This document shows positions 1 through 6,872 of a stretch of DNA of 7,089 bases, one piece after another. The notes beneath the pieces were generated by a model, which saw only the letters and a program-made list of their open reading frames with translations, ran no database searches and had not been told where the DNA came from. Each line of letters begins with the position of its first letter. The first letter of the stretch is position 1. The position numbers and the translations under genes are program-made. The stretch comes from Burkholderiaceae bacterium (GTDB lineage Bacteria; Pseudomonadota; Gammaproteobacteria; Burkholderiales; Burkholderiaceae_C). The stretch covers positions 1 to 7,089 of the forward strand of contig JALQVQ010000077.1 in the NCBI GenBank assembly GCA_023260315.1, written 5' to 3'.

Positions 1-31
1 CGCGTTGCCATTCGTTTATCGTTAAGGACAT
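1..31 (-). CDS. Possible N-terminus of a divergent gene, cut by the window edge
   Basis: On the minus strand an ATG at 31-29 opens a frame that runs off the window, reading MSLTINEWQR. There is no strong Shine-Dalgarno in front of it (only a weak TTTAAG). From general knowledge of Burkholderiales gene order, maf is often divergent from the yceD (DUF177)-rpmF-plsX cluster, so this could be the start of yceD. Ten codons cannot establish that, and the call is mostly positional inference. Confidence 0.25.
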   Translation of the reverse strand, partial: MSLTINEWQR

Positions 32-135
32 GGTTTTTACTTAAAGGCGTAAATCCCGACGGAAACATGCAATATCGGGAGTCAGGGGACACAGTGTATG
101 ACAATAGCGCCTTCCACTGCCCTCACACGACCCAC

Positions 136-738
136 ATGGCACCGACCGAACACACTCAAACACCCGACCTCATCCTCGGCTCAACCTCCCGCTACCGCGC
201 CGAATTGCTGTCGCGGCTCGGTGTGCCTTTTAAAACGGCCAACCCTGCGGTCGATGAAACACCGCTGACCAACGAGTCCCCTTCTGCGCTGGCACGACGG
301 TTGTCGCTGGCAAAAGCGCGGGCGGTTTCAAGGTTGAACCCCCAGGCAGTCGTCATCGGCAGCGACCAAGTCGCCGACCTGAACGGCGAATCACTCGGTA
401 AGCCAGGCACCCATGAACGCGCGGTCAATCAGCTGCGGGCCATGCGGGGTCAAATGGTGATTTTCCACACGGCGGTCACGGTGGTGTGCGATGCAATCGC
501 GTTTGAAAAAACAGACATTGCAACGGTTCAAGTGACATTTCGGAACCTGACGGATGCTGAGATTGAACGCTATCTTTTAGCCGAGACGCCCTACGACTGC
601 GCGGGGAGCGCCAAAAGCGAAGGTCTCGGCATTGCGTTGCTCTCGCGGATTGAAAACGACGACCCGACCGCACTCATTGGCCTACCCCTTATTCGCACCT
701 GTGAACTGCTGCGAGCCGCTGGTCTTCAAATACCCTAA
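136..738 (+). CDS. Maf/YceF-family nucleoside triphosphate pyrophosphatase
   Basis: Cytoplasmic Maf-family enzyme that hydrolyses non-canonical or modified NTPs to NMP and pyrophosphate. The YceF branch prefers m7GTP, and this protein resembles that branch. Visible signatures, numbered from the ATG at 136 (200 aa, normal family length): GSTSRYR (15-21) in the nucleotide-binding N-terminal loop, VDE (39-41), RLSLAKARAV (55-64), GSDQ (75-78) with the likely catalytic Asp77, GKPG (88-91), CAGSAKSEGLGI (155-166) and the family ending DDPTALIGLPLI (175-186). The start is uncertain. ATG136 fits the usual protein length but has no Shine-Dalgarno. GTG94 is in frame and preceded by AGGGGA. ATG67 is also in frame. 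The longer N-termini look unlike the family. The gene lies 29 nt ahead of an RsmI-like methyltransferase gene on the same strand, so the two are probably co-transcribed. Confidence 0.93.
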   Translation: MAPTEHTQTPDLILGSTSRYRAELLSRLGVPFKTANPAVDETPLTNESPSALARRLSLAKARAVSRLNPQAVVIGSDQVADLNGESLGKPGTHERAVNQLRAMRGQMVIFHTAVTVVCDAIAFEKTDIATVQVTFRNLTDAEIERYLLAETPYDCAGSAKSEGLGIALLSRIENDDPTALIGLPLIRTCELLRAAGLQIP

Positions 739-767
739 ATTAATTTCTCTCCAACCGAAAGCCCGCC

Positions 768-1586
768 ATGCGCCCGTCCAATACCCCGTCACAAAACACC
801 GCCCCCAAGGCGGTGAATGGCTGCTTGTACCTTATCCCAACACCTCTGGACTTCGGTTGCGAAGAGAAAAAGATGCTACCGATTGAGCAGCTGCTACCGA
901 CAGCGACCATTCAAATTGCTGCGGGTCTGACACATTGGATCACTGAGAACGCTAAATCAACACGTGGATTTCTGGGACGGATCAATCAGCACACCCCGCT
1001 GGTCAATCCCATTCAATCGATGGCCATACAGGTCATACCGCGGGACGCCCACAAACAGGGAGACCACCTCACAGATGCCTTTGACAACGCTGCTCGGGCG
1101 ATGCTCAAGCCGTGCTTGAGTGGCGAAAACATGGGGCTGGTCAGTGAGGCCGGTATACCCGCCGTGGCAGATCCCGGCTCATCCGTGGTGCGGGCGGCCC
1201 ACGCACTGGGTATTCCGGTGATCCCGTTGAGCGGCGCCGTCTCGTTGATGCTCGCGTTGGCGGCAAGCGGTCTCAACGGACAACAATTCGCCTTTATTGG
1301 CTACCTCCCCAAGGGTGCGGAGCAACTTGCCCATATTCGCAGCACAGAGGCTCGCGCACTTAAAACTGGCGAGACACAAATTTGCATCGAGACGCCTTAC
1401 CGCAACGATGCGTTACTGCAAACCATGCTGGCAACGCTCCAACCCAATACCCGCCTGGCAATCGCGAGTGGCTTAACGCTGGCCCCCATCGTGGTGAGCC
1501 AAAGCGTGCAGGCATGGAGCCTACAAAACAAAGCGGGGACGATGCCCCGCTTCCCGTTACCCGCTGTCTTTTTGTGGGGGCCCTGA
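768..1586 (+). CDS. RsmI-like SAM-dependent methyltransferase (tetrapyrrole methylase fold)
   Basis: A 272-aa protein of the TP-methylase superfamily related to RsmI, the 16S rRNA C1402 ribose methyltransferase. It looks more like the second paralogue found beside maf in Burkholderiales, whose substrate is not firmly known to me. Visible features: the N-terminal GCLYLIPTPL strand and loop (18-27), TENAKSTRGFL (59-69), the diagnostic GLVSEAGIPAVADPGS (123-138) that forms the SAM and active-site region, SGLNGQQFAFIGYLP (167-181), IETPYRN (207-213) and the C-terminal LPAVFLW strand (264-270). At 155-158 the family's usual GP-type loop reads SGAV, lacking the expected proline, which may alter the cofactor pocket. 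The ATG at 768 has only a weak ribosome-binding site, but no better in-frame start precedes the first core strand. The stop lies 18 nt from the stop of convergent lysS. Family is confident; exact substrate is not. Confidence 0.88.
   Translation: MRPSNTPSQNTAPKAVNGCLYLIPTPLDFGCEEKKMLPIEQLLPTATIQIAAGLTHWITENAKSTRGFLGRINQHTPLVNPIQSMAIQVIPRDAHKQGDHLTDAFDNAARAMLKPCLSGENMGLVSEAGIPAVADPGSSVVRAAHALGIPVIPLSGAVSLMLALAASGLNGQQFAFIGYLPKGAEQLAHIRSTEARALKTGETQICIETPYRNDALLQTMLATLQPNTRLAIASGLTLAPIVVSQSVQAWSLQNKAGTMPRFPLPAVFLWGP
1523..1552 (-). terminator. Intrinsic terminator for lysS, inside the convergent methyltransferase gene
   Basis: Read on the minus strand, AAGCGGGG - CATCGT - CCCCGCTT forms a perfect 8-bp GC-rich stem with a 6-nt loop, followed directly by TGTTTTGT. 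That is the layout of a Rho-independent terminator. It begins 52 nt past the lysS stop and overlaps the last codons of the plus-strand methyltransferase gene. In the plus direction the stem has no T-tract and lies within coding sequence, so it should act mainly on lysS transcripts. Confidence 0.72.
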
Positions 1587-1604
1587 GGGCATGTCAAGGG
1601 CGCG

Positions 1605-3158
1605 CTAGCCGGCTTGATGACGCAGTGCAGGAAACAGGATCACGTCCCGGATACTTGCGCTGTCCGTCAGCAACATCATCAAACGGTCGATCCCGATACC
1701 GCAACCGCCCGCGGGGGGCATCCCGTACTCAAGTGCCCGTACGAAATCGTGGTCGAAGAACATCGCCTCATCATCGCCCCCGTCTTTTGCCGCGACCTGC
1801 GACTGGAAGCGAGCGGCCTGGTCCTGGGCATCGTTCAGCTCTGAAAAACCGTTGCCGAACTCACGCCCCGTGATGTAAAGCTCAAATCGCTCCGTTACCT
1901 CGGGCCGGTCATCGCTGGCACGTGCCAAAGGCGAAATTTCCACGGGATGCTCGCAGATGAAGGTAGGCTGCCACAGCTTCTCTTCCACCAGCTCTTCGAA
2001 ATACATCACTTGCAAACCTGCAAGCGATTTGCCTGCAAGCTTGTCTGGCGCAACGCGCAAACCACGCAAGGCCTGCGACAGCCAATCGGCATCATCCGCA
2101 TTGGCGCCCGCATCGGTATAGGCATCGATGGCTTCACGTATCGTCAACCGAGCGAACGGCTGACTGAGGTCAACCGCTTTTCCGCCATAAGTTAGTTGCA
2201 ACGAGCCGACCGCTTTTTGAGCTGCGTCTCGGATTAAAGACTCCGTAAAGCCCATCAAGTCCTGATAGTTCCAATACGCCGCCTAGAACTCCATCATTGT
2301 GAATTCAGGGTTGTGGCGAACCGAAATGCCCTCATTGCGGAAGTTGCGGTTGATTTCAAAAACCCGTTCAAACCCACCCACCAACAAACGCTTCAGGTAA
2401 AGCTCCGGGGCAATGCGCAAAAACATTTGCTGATCGAGTGCATTGTGGTGCGTCACAAACGGCTTGGCATTGGCGCCGCCTGGGATTGGGTGCAACATCG
2501 GCGTCTCAACCTCGAGAAAACCGTGTGAAACCATGAATTCACGCATACCGCTCACCGCACGGCTGCGCGCAGCGAAGCGGACACGCGCCGCTTCATCGGT
2601 AATTAAGTCAACGTAACGCTGACGGTACTTGATCTCTTGGTCGGCAACGCCATGAAACTTATCTGGCAAGGGGCGAAGGCTCTTTGTGAGCAAACGCACG
2701 CTATCCGCATGAATGGTCAACTCACCCGTGCGCGTCTTAAAAAGGACGCCTTCCGCGGCCACGATATCACCCAAATCCCAGTGTTTGAAGTCTTGGTGAC
2801 ACGCCTCGCCAACACTGTCGTTATTAAGGTAAATCTGAATTCGACCACCGGCGCTACCCATGGATGCATCTTGCAGGGTTGCAAAGCTGGCTTTGCCCAT
2901 CACGCGCTTCAACATCATTCGGCCTGCCACACTGGCGCGCACCGCCATCGGCTCCAACGCCTCCTTGGTCTCTTCACCAAATTGATCGGCAAGGTCCTGC
3001 GCACGGTGCTGGGGCTTGAAATCGTTCGGAAATGCCGCCTCCCCTTTTTCCTTTGCGCGTTCGCGAATCGCATCTAGCTTCTCGCGGCGCTCAGCGAGTA
3101 ATTGGTTTTCATCAACGGCAGGCGTTGTGGGCAAGGACGCTTCTGTGGGATTTGACAT
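1605..3158 (-). pseudogene. lysS: Lysyl-tRNA synthetase (class II), interrupted by one in-frame amber codon
   Basis: Charges tRNA-Lys with lysine in the cytoplasm. Ignoring the internal stop, the frame is continuous for 517 codons, close to the usual ~505 aa. It starts MSNPTEA, with the N-terminal OB-fold tRNA-binding domain to about residue 165 and the catalytic domain after it. Visible residues: motif 1 around [21 protein letters not shown] with Glu252, motif 2 [19 protein letters not shown] (273-291, Arg274, Glu290), GNGFSELND with Asn436, Phe438 and Glu440, and motif 3 GIGIDR near the C-terminus. Each matches E. coli LysRS with a constant +12 offset (E240, R262, E278, N424, F426, E428). 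Codon 292, the Tyr280 equivalent, is TAG. The halves (2283-3158 and about 1605-2258) remain in the same frame with no other lesion. The natural end after FPALRHQAG is also TAG. Start codon 3158 has a poor Shine-Dalgarno. Marked as a pseudogene for the stop, but it may be functional or a sequencing error. Confidence 0.9.
2283..2285 (-). other. In-frame TAG at the conserved lysine-pocket tyrosine of lysS
   Basis: The minus strand reads ATG ATG GAG TTC TAG GCG GCG TAT TGG, i.e. M-M-E-F-stop-A-A-Y-W. Family members read MMEFY or MMELY followed by xAY here, so a single base change from TAC or TAT explains the stop. Downstream codons continue the LysRS sequence without a shift. A TTG-ATG pair at 2258-2253, preceded by AGGA four to five nt before the ATG, could allow weak re-initiation of the C-terminal part. 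Confidence 0.95.
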
Positions 3159-3176
3159 GTCGTGATTTTCTGGGGC

Positions 3177-3194
3177 GCGCCGCTCAGGCGGCGC
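3177..3194 (-). promoter_or_regulatory. Strong hairpin in the lysS leader
   Basis: A perfect 7-bp stem, GCGCCGC - 4-nt loop - GCGGCGC, ends 18 nt before the lysS ATG on the minus strand. The sequence after it (GCCCCAGAAAAT) has no T-tract, so it is not a classic terminator. It covers the region just upstream of where a ribosome would bind and no clear Shine-Dalgarno follows, so it may influence lysS translation. The function is inference. Confidence 0.45.
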
Positions 3195-3240
3195 AATGAA
3201 AGGGGGAGCGTTCAGCGCTTCGCCGCTATTTTACGCCCCC
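3195..3240 (-). terminator. Candidate weak terminator of the liv operon
   Basis: Downstream of livF on the minus strand, GGGGGCG pairs with CGCTCCCCC (one bulged base) across a 23-nt loop containing AGCG...CGCT. TTTCATT follows. The imperfect, long-looped stem and short T-tract make this a poor intrinsic terminator. Partial readthrough from the liv genes into lysS is therefore possible. Confidence 0.35.
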
Positions 3241-3250
3241 GTGGGTGCGG

Positions 3251-3967
3251 TTATTCACCCAGATACGCGGCCCGTACGCGCGGATCGTTCAACATCTCTT
3301 TGGCATCACCGGACATGGTGATCAGACCCGAGTCCATCACGTAGCCGCGGTTCGCAGCCATGAGCGCCAAGCGCGCATTTTGCTCAACCAAAAGCACGGT
3401 CACGCCGCGGGCAGAAACATCACGAACGACTTCAAAAATTTTGTCCACCATGATGGGCGATAAGCCCATGGACGGCTCATCAAGCAGCAACACGCGGGGA
3501 CGGCTCATCAAAGCCCGCGCCATGGCCAACATCTGCTGTTCACCACCACTCATGGTGCCTGACAGTTGATCTTTGCGTTCATACAGGCGCGGGAACAACT
3601 CGAACATTGACTCAATGTCCTTCGCGACCTCAGCGTCATCGCTGCGAACATGGGCGCCCATTTTGAGGTTTTCAAGAATGCTCATTCGGGTGAATACGCC
3701 GCGCCCCTCAGGCACCATGGCGAGACCCTGCTTGACCAGATCCCAAGACCCTTGGCCCTTGATGCTTTGACCCAAGTACTCGATCGAGCCCTCAGCCGCA
3801 GGCAATAAGCCTGTTATCGCCTTCATTGTGGTGGTTTTACCGGCTCCGTTTGAGCCGATGAGGGTCACCAACTCCCCGTCATGAACCTCAAGATCAATGC
3901 CCTTGACCGCCTGGATACCGCCATAGGCGACCTTCAGGCCGCTGATTTTTAATAAGGTTTTTGTCAT
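3251..3967 (-). CDS. livF: Branched-chain amino-acid ABC transporter ATPase, LivF
   Basis: One of the two cytoplasmic ATPases that power the LivHMGF importer of leucine, isoleucine and valine (substrate assigned from family; related HAAT systems also take urea, amides or other amino acids). The 238-aa length is typical. Visible: Walker A GSNGAGKTT (38-46), VPEGRGVF (85-92) characteristic of LivF, ABC signature MSGGEQQ (139-145), Walker B VLLLDEP (159-165) and VEQNA (194-198). In this last motif a glutamine takes the place of the switch histidine, as is usual in LivF. The gene starts 24 nt after livG with AGGA about 10 nt before the ATG. It is the last gene of the liv set, and lysS follows after 92 nt. 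Confidence 0.95.
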   Translation of the reverse strand: MTKTLLKISGLKVAYGGIQAVKGIDLEVHDGELVTLIGSNGAGKTTTMKAITGLLPAAEGSIEYLGQSIKGQGSWDLVKQGLAMVPEGRGVFTRMSILENLKMGAHVRSDDAEVAKDIESMFELFPRLYERKDQLSGTMSGGEQQMLAMARALMSRPRVLLLDEPSMGLSPIMVDKIFEVVRDVSARGVTVLLVEQNARLALMAANRGYVMDSGLITMSGDAKEMLNDPRVRAAYLGE

Positions 3968-3991
3968 ATGTAATGCGTCCTGTTTTGGCGC

Positions 3992-4759
3992 TCAGTGGCC
4001 ACCACCCAAATAGGCTTCGATGACCGCCGGGTCCTTTTGAACATCAGAGGGCACACCTTGCGCAATTGAACGGCCGTAGTCGAGGACGGTCACCTTGTCG
4101 CACAACCCCATGACCAATTTCACATCATGCTCAATCAACAAGATGGTTCGGTTATCGTTTCGTATGCGGTCGATGAGCTCACGTAAAAGTACCTTCTCAG
4201 TGGCGTTCATACCCGCTGCCGGCTCATCCAATGCAATGAGCTGCGGATCTGTCGCCAATGCACGCGCGATCTCCAAGCGGCGCTGATCGCCGTAACTCAG
4301 CGTACGCGCTTTGTAATCTGCATAGTGCCCGATACCCACATAGGCCAAGAGCTCGTGCGCTCGGGCCTCGATCTCAGCCTCCTCCTTGCGGAACGACTTT
4401 GTCTTCAAAATTGCGCCCAGTAAGCCCGAGTGCGTCCGCACATGACGGCCCACCATGACGTTTTCCAAGGCCGTCATCTCTGCAAATAAACGAATGTTTT
4501 GAAAGGTACGGGCAATACCCGCCTTGGCCACCTCATGAACCGCTGTCGGCGTATATCGCTTACCCGCGAGCTCAAATGTGCCGCTATCCGGTGTGTAGAG
4601 CCCGGTCAAGACGTTAAAGAACGTGGTCTTTCCAGCCCCATTGGGACCAATTAAACCGTAGACTTCGCCCCGATGAATTTCGATACCAACATCTGAGAGA
4701 GCCTGCAGACCGCCGAAGCGTTTGGAAACATCGGCTACTTTAAGAACAATGTCACTCAT
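3992..4759 (-). CDS. livG: Branched-chain amino-acid ABC transporter ATPase, LivG
   Basis: Partner ATPase of LivF, binding ATP in the cytoplasm and coupling hydrolysis to transport by LivH and LivM. It has 255 aa, the usual length. Visible: Walker A GPNGAGKTT (38-46), RTFQNIRLF (84-92) in the Q-loop region typical of LivG, ABC signature LSYGDQRR (154-161), Walker B LIALDEP (174-180), the LivG hallmark AAGMN (181-185) and the switch histidine in IEHD (His211). The C-terminal tail ending VIEAYLGGGH fits the family, in which VIEAYLG is common. AAGGA lies 8 nt before the start codon, within the end of livM. Only 4 nt separate the livM stop from this ATG, so translation is probably coupled. Confidence 0.95.
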   Translation of the reverse strand: MSDIVLKVADVSKRFGGLQALSDVGIEIHRGEVYGLIGPNGAGKTTFFNVLTGLYTPDSGTFELAGKRYTPTAVHEVAKAGIARTFQNIRLFAEMTALENVMVGRHVRTHSGLLGAILKTKSFRKEEAEIEARAHELLAYVGIGHYADYKARTLSYGDQRRLEIARALATDPQLIALDEPAAGMNATEKVLLRELIDRIRNDNRTILLIEHDVKLVMGLCDKVTVLDYGRSIAQGVPSDVQKDPAVIEAYLGGGH

Positions 4760-4763
4760 GCTT

Positions 4764-5849
4764 TCAGTCCTTCTTAACCAATGATTTTCCGTGCTCAGGC
4801 GCTGGCCATAAGCCTTTTGGACGCAAGATCATGATGACGATCATGGCAAGTGCAATCAGCAGTTGCCGCAAAATTTCGGGCGCCAAGCGGCCATCAGTGA
4901 GTTGCGTGAGCGGGCCGGCCGCGTGACGCAAAACCTCCGGTAAGCCCGCCAGCAGAATCGCGCCCAAGATGACACCCGGGATGTGTCCCAAGCCACCCAG
5001 GACAACCATCGCGACGATCATGATGGACTCCATCAGTGAGAATGATTCTGGTGAGACGAAGCCTTGGAAAGCCGCGAACAAAACACCCGAAATGCCACCA
5101 AATGATGCCCCCATACCGAAGGCCATCAACTTGAGGTTACGGGTGTTTAGTCCCATTGCCTTGGCCGCGATTTCGTCTTCACGAATGGCCATCCAAGCCC
5201 GGCCGATGCGCGAGTTTTCAATTCGATAGCAAATAAAGATGGTCATGATGACCATCAACAAGAACAGGTAGTAGTACAGCGAGACCGATTCGATCGTCAC
5301 AAAACCCAGATCCAGCGGTCGCCCAAAGTCGACACCGAACAGGCTGACGTCATCAATGCGCATCAAACCTTTCGGTCCATTCGTGATGTTGATGGGACGA
5401 TCCAGATTGAGCAGAAAAATACGCACAATCTCACCAAAACCCAAGGTCACGATCGCCAGATAGTCACCGCGCAGCTTGAGGGTTGGCGCCCCTAAAAGCA
5501 TGCCAGCCACACCCGCAATGAACGCTGCGATCGCCAAAACAACCCATATGTTGTAGTGGACGCCATCTGGAAATGCGCTGGCCAAGTTTGCGAATTGGCT
5601 CAACAAGTGAGGTGACGCCAATAAGCCAAACACATAAGCGCCGACGGCAAAGAACGCGACGTAGCCCAAGTCCAACAAGCCCGCGTACCCCACAACAATA
5701 TTCAGCCCCAACGCCAGCATGATGTAGAGCAACACCATATCGATGATGCGTACCCAAGAGTTACCGAATGGCTGTAACAAGAATGGCAACACCATCAACA
5801 GGATGCCGCACGCCAAGAAGACAATAAATTTATTTCGCTTTGAGTTCAT
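4764..5849 (-). CDS. livM: Branched-chain amino-acid ABC transporter permease, LivM
   Basis: Inner-membrane permease of the LivHMGF system. From the ATG at 5849 the protein has 361 aa. About nine hydrophobic segments can be picked out (roughly 8-26, 34-54, 60-78, 101-124, 128-147, 190-208, 240-262, 275-300, 328-343). Family markers: GLNIVVGYAGLLDLGYVAF (48-66), LKLRGDYLAIVTLGFGEI (124-141), ITNGPKGL (155-162), the ATPase-coupling loop GRAWMAIREDEIAAKAMG (216-233) and GGLGHIPGVILGA (285-297). I chose 5849 over an in-frame ATG at 5888. The shorter form has AGAGG 8 nt upstream and starts just before the first membrane segment, while the longer one would overlap livH by 26 nt with a polar extension. 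The livH stop is 13 nt upstream and the Shine-Dalgarno directly follows it. Confidence 0.94.
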   Translation of the reverse strand: MNSKRNKFIVFLACGILLMVLPFLLQPFGNSWVRIIDMVLLYIMLALGLNIVVGYAGLLDLGYVAFFAVGAYVFGLLASPHLLSQFANLASAFPDGVHYNIWVVLAIAAFIAGVAGMLLGAPTLKLRGDYLAIVTLGFGEIVRIFLLNLDRPINITNGPKGLMRIDDVSLFGVDFGRPLDLGFVTIESVSLYYYLFLLMVIMTIFICYRIENSRIGRAWMAIREDEIAAKAMGLNTRNLKLMAFGMGASFGGISGVLFAAFQGFVSPESFSLMESIMIVAMVVLGGLGHIPGVILGAILLAGLPEVLRHAAGPLTQLTDGRLAPEILRQLLIALAMIVIMILRPKGLWPAPEHGKSLVKKD

Positions 5850-5862
5850 ATGCTTTGCCTCT

Positions 5863-6792
5863 TCATGCGCGATCGGCGACGCGCTCACCCATCAGACCAG
5901 ACGGTCGCAACGTCAGCACCACAATCAGCACAACGAACGCGAAGATGTCCGAGTACTGGCTACCCAAAACACCTCCAGTTAGAGCACCTAAGTAGCCTGC
6001 GCCAATGCCCTCAATCAAGCCGAGCGCGAGCCCCCCGACCACCGCGCCGCCCAAGTTACCGATACCGCCGAAGACGGCTGCAGTAAATGCTTTAAGGCCA
6101 GGCATGAAACCCATAAAGTGCTGGACCGTACCGTAGTTAAGCGCCCACATCACGCCCGCTAATGCGGCCAAAACGGCGCCGATCACAAACGTAACCGAAA
6201 TCACGGTATCGGGTCGGATCCCCATCAGACCAGCAACACGCGGGTTCTCAGCCGTCGCTCGCATCGCGCGTCCCAGCTTGGTTCGGTTAACCAGGTAAAG
6301 CAACCCGGCCAACGTCACTGCAGTTGCGCCCAGAATAAAAATTTGTGTCACTGAGATCACGGCACCGCCAATGGCGATGGGCTCGGTTGGCAACACAGCA
6401 GGGAATGGCTTTGGATTGGGCTTCCAAATGATCATCGCCATGGTTTGCAAGAACAATGACATACCGATCGCGGTGATCAGCGGCGCCAAACGAGGCGCGT
6501 TGCGCAGCGGGCGGTAAGCAACCCGCTCGATCGTGAAATTCAGAATGCCACACACAACAAAAGAGATGAGCAACGCCAGGATGAGGAGGACCCAGCCCGG
6601 TGCACCAGGCATGGCATCCTGCATGATGCTGATCACACTCCAACTGGTCATGGCGCCGACCATCAGCACCTCGCCGTGGGCAAAGTTAATCAGGCCAATA
6701 ATGCCGTAAACCATCGTGTAGCCGAGCGCCACGAGCGCATACATGCTGCCTAAAACAAGACCATTGATGATCTGTTGCAGAAAAATATCCAT
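5863..6792 (-). CDS. livH: Branched-chain amino-acid ABC transporter permease, LivH
   Basis: Inner-membrane permease, partner of LivM, and first gene of the operon. From the ATG at 6792 it has 309 aa and begins MDIFLQQIINGLVLGSMYAL, the standard LivH opening. Other markers are YTMVYGIIGLINFAHGE (25-41), YRPLRNAPRLAPLITAIG (93-110), the ATPase-coupling loop GRAMRATAENPRVAGLMGI (174-192), FGGIGNLGGAVVGG (241-254) and the C-terminal LTLRPSGLMGE (293-303). Roughly eight membrane segments are visible. An ATG at 6816 is in frame, but its eight extra residues (MAQWSNSF) are not family-like, and GGAG sits 10 nt before the 6792 start. The order H-M-G-F is canonical. The binding protein gene livK is not in the window. 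Confidence 0.95.
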   Translation of the reverse strand: MDIFLQQIINGLVLGSMYALVALGYTMVYGIIGLINFAHGEVLMVGAMTSWSVISIMQDAMPGAPGWVLLILALLISFVVCGILNFTIERVAYRPLRNAPRLAPLITAIGMSLFLQTMAMIIWKPNPKPFPAVLPTEPIAIGGAVISVTQIFILGATAVTLAGLLYLVNRTKLGRAMRATAENPRVAGLMGIRPDTVISVTFVIGAVLAALAGVMWALNYGTVQHFMGFMPGLKAFTAAVFGGIGNLGGAVVGGLALGLIEGIGAGYLGALTGGVLGSQYSDIFAFVVLIVVLTLRPSGLMGERVADRA

Positions 6793-6837
6793 AAAAGAAT
6801 TGCTCCATTGGGCCACCGATAAGGGGCAGCGATCTGG

Positions 6838-6856
6838 GGTCCTGCGCGCGAGGACC
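6838..6856 (-). promoter_or_regulatory. Hairpin in the presumed livH 5' leader
   Basis: GGTCCT - 7-nt loop (CGCGCGC) - AGGACC forms a perfect 6-bp stem about 45 nt before the livH start. No T-tract follows it on either strand, so it is not a terminator. If the -10-like element at 6873-6878 is real, the hairpin would be near the 5' end of the liv mRNA and could stabilise it. Confidence 0.35.
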
Positions 6857-6872
6857 GCGCGGCGAACCCGTG

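Noticed and set aside
1382..1873. 163-codon plus-strand open frame spanning the methyltransferase-lysS junction
   Set aside because: It overlaps two well-supported genes in other frames, is Arg/Pro-rich as expected of a GC-rich shadow, and shows no family signal.
2259..2285. Frameshift as the cause of the split in lysS
   Set aside because: The two halves are in the same frame, separated by exactly eight codons that translate to family-like AAYWNYQD; the lesion is a nonsense codon only.
2637..3077. 146-codon plus-strand open frame antisense to lysS
   Set aside because: Shadow of the LysRS coding strand; the translation has no recognisable domain.
3177..3194. Hairpin before lysS as an intrinsic terminator
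   Set aside because: No T-tract follows the stem on either strand.
5464..5757. 97-codon minus-strand open frame inside livM
   Set aside because: Out-of-frame shadow of a clear LivM coding region.
6287..6643. 118-codon minus-strand open frame inside livH
   Set aside because: An alternate frame of livH rich in Cys and His with no domain; the LivH frame is unambiguous.
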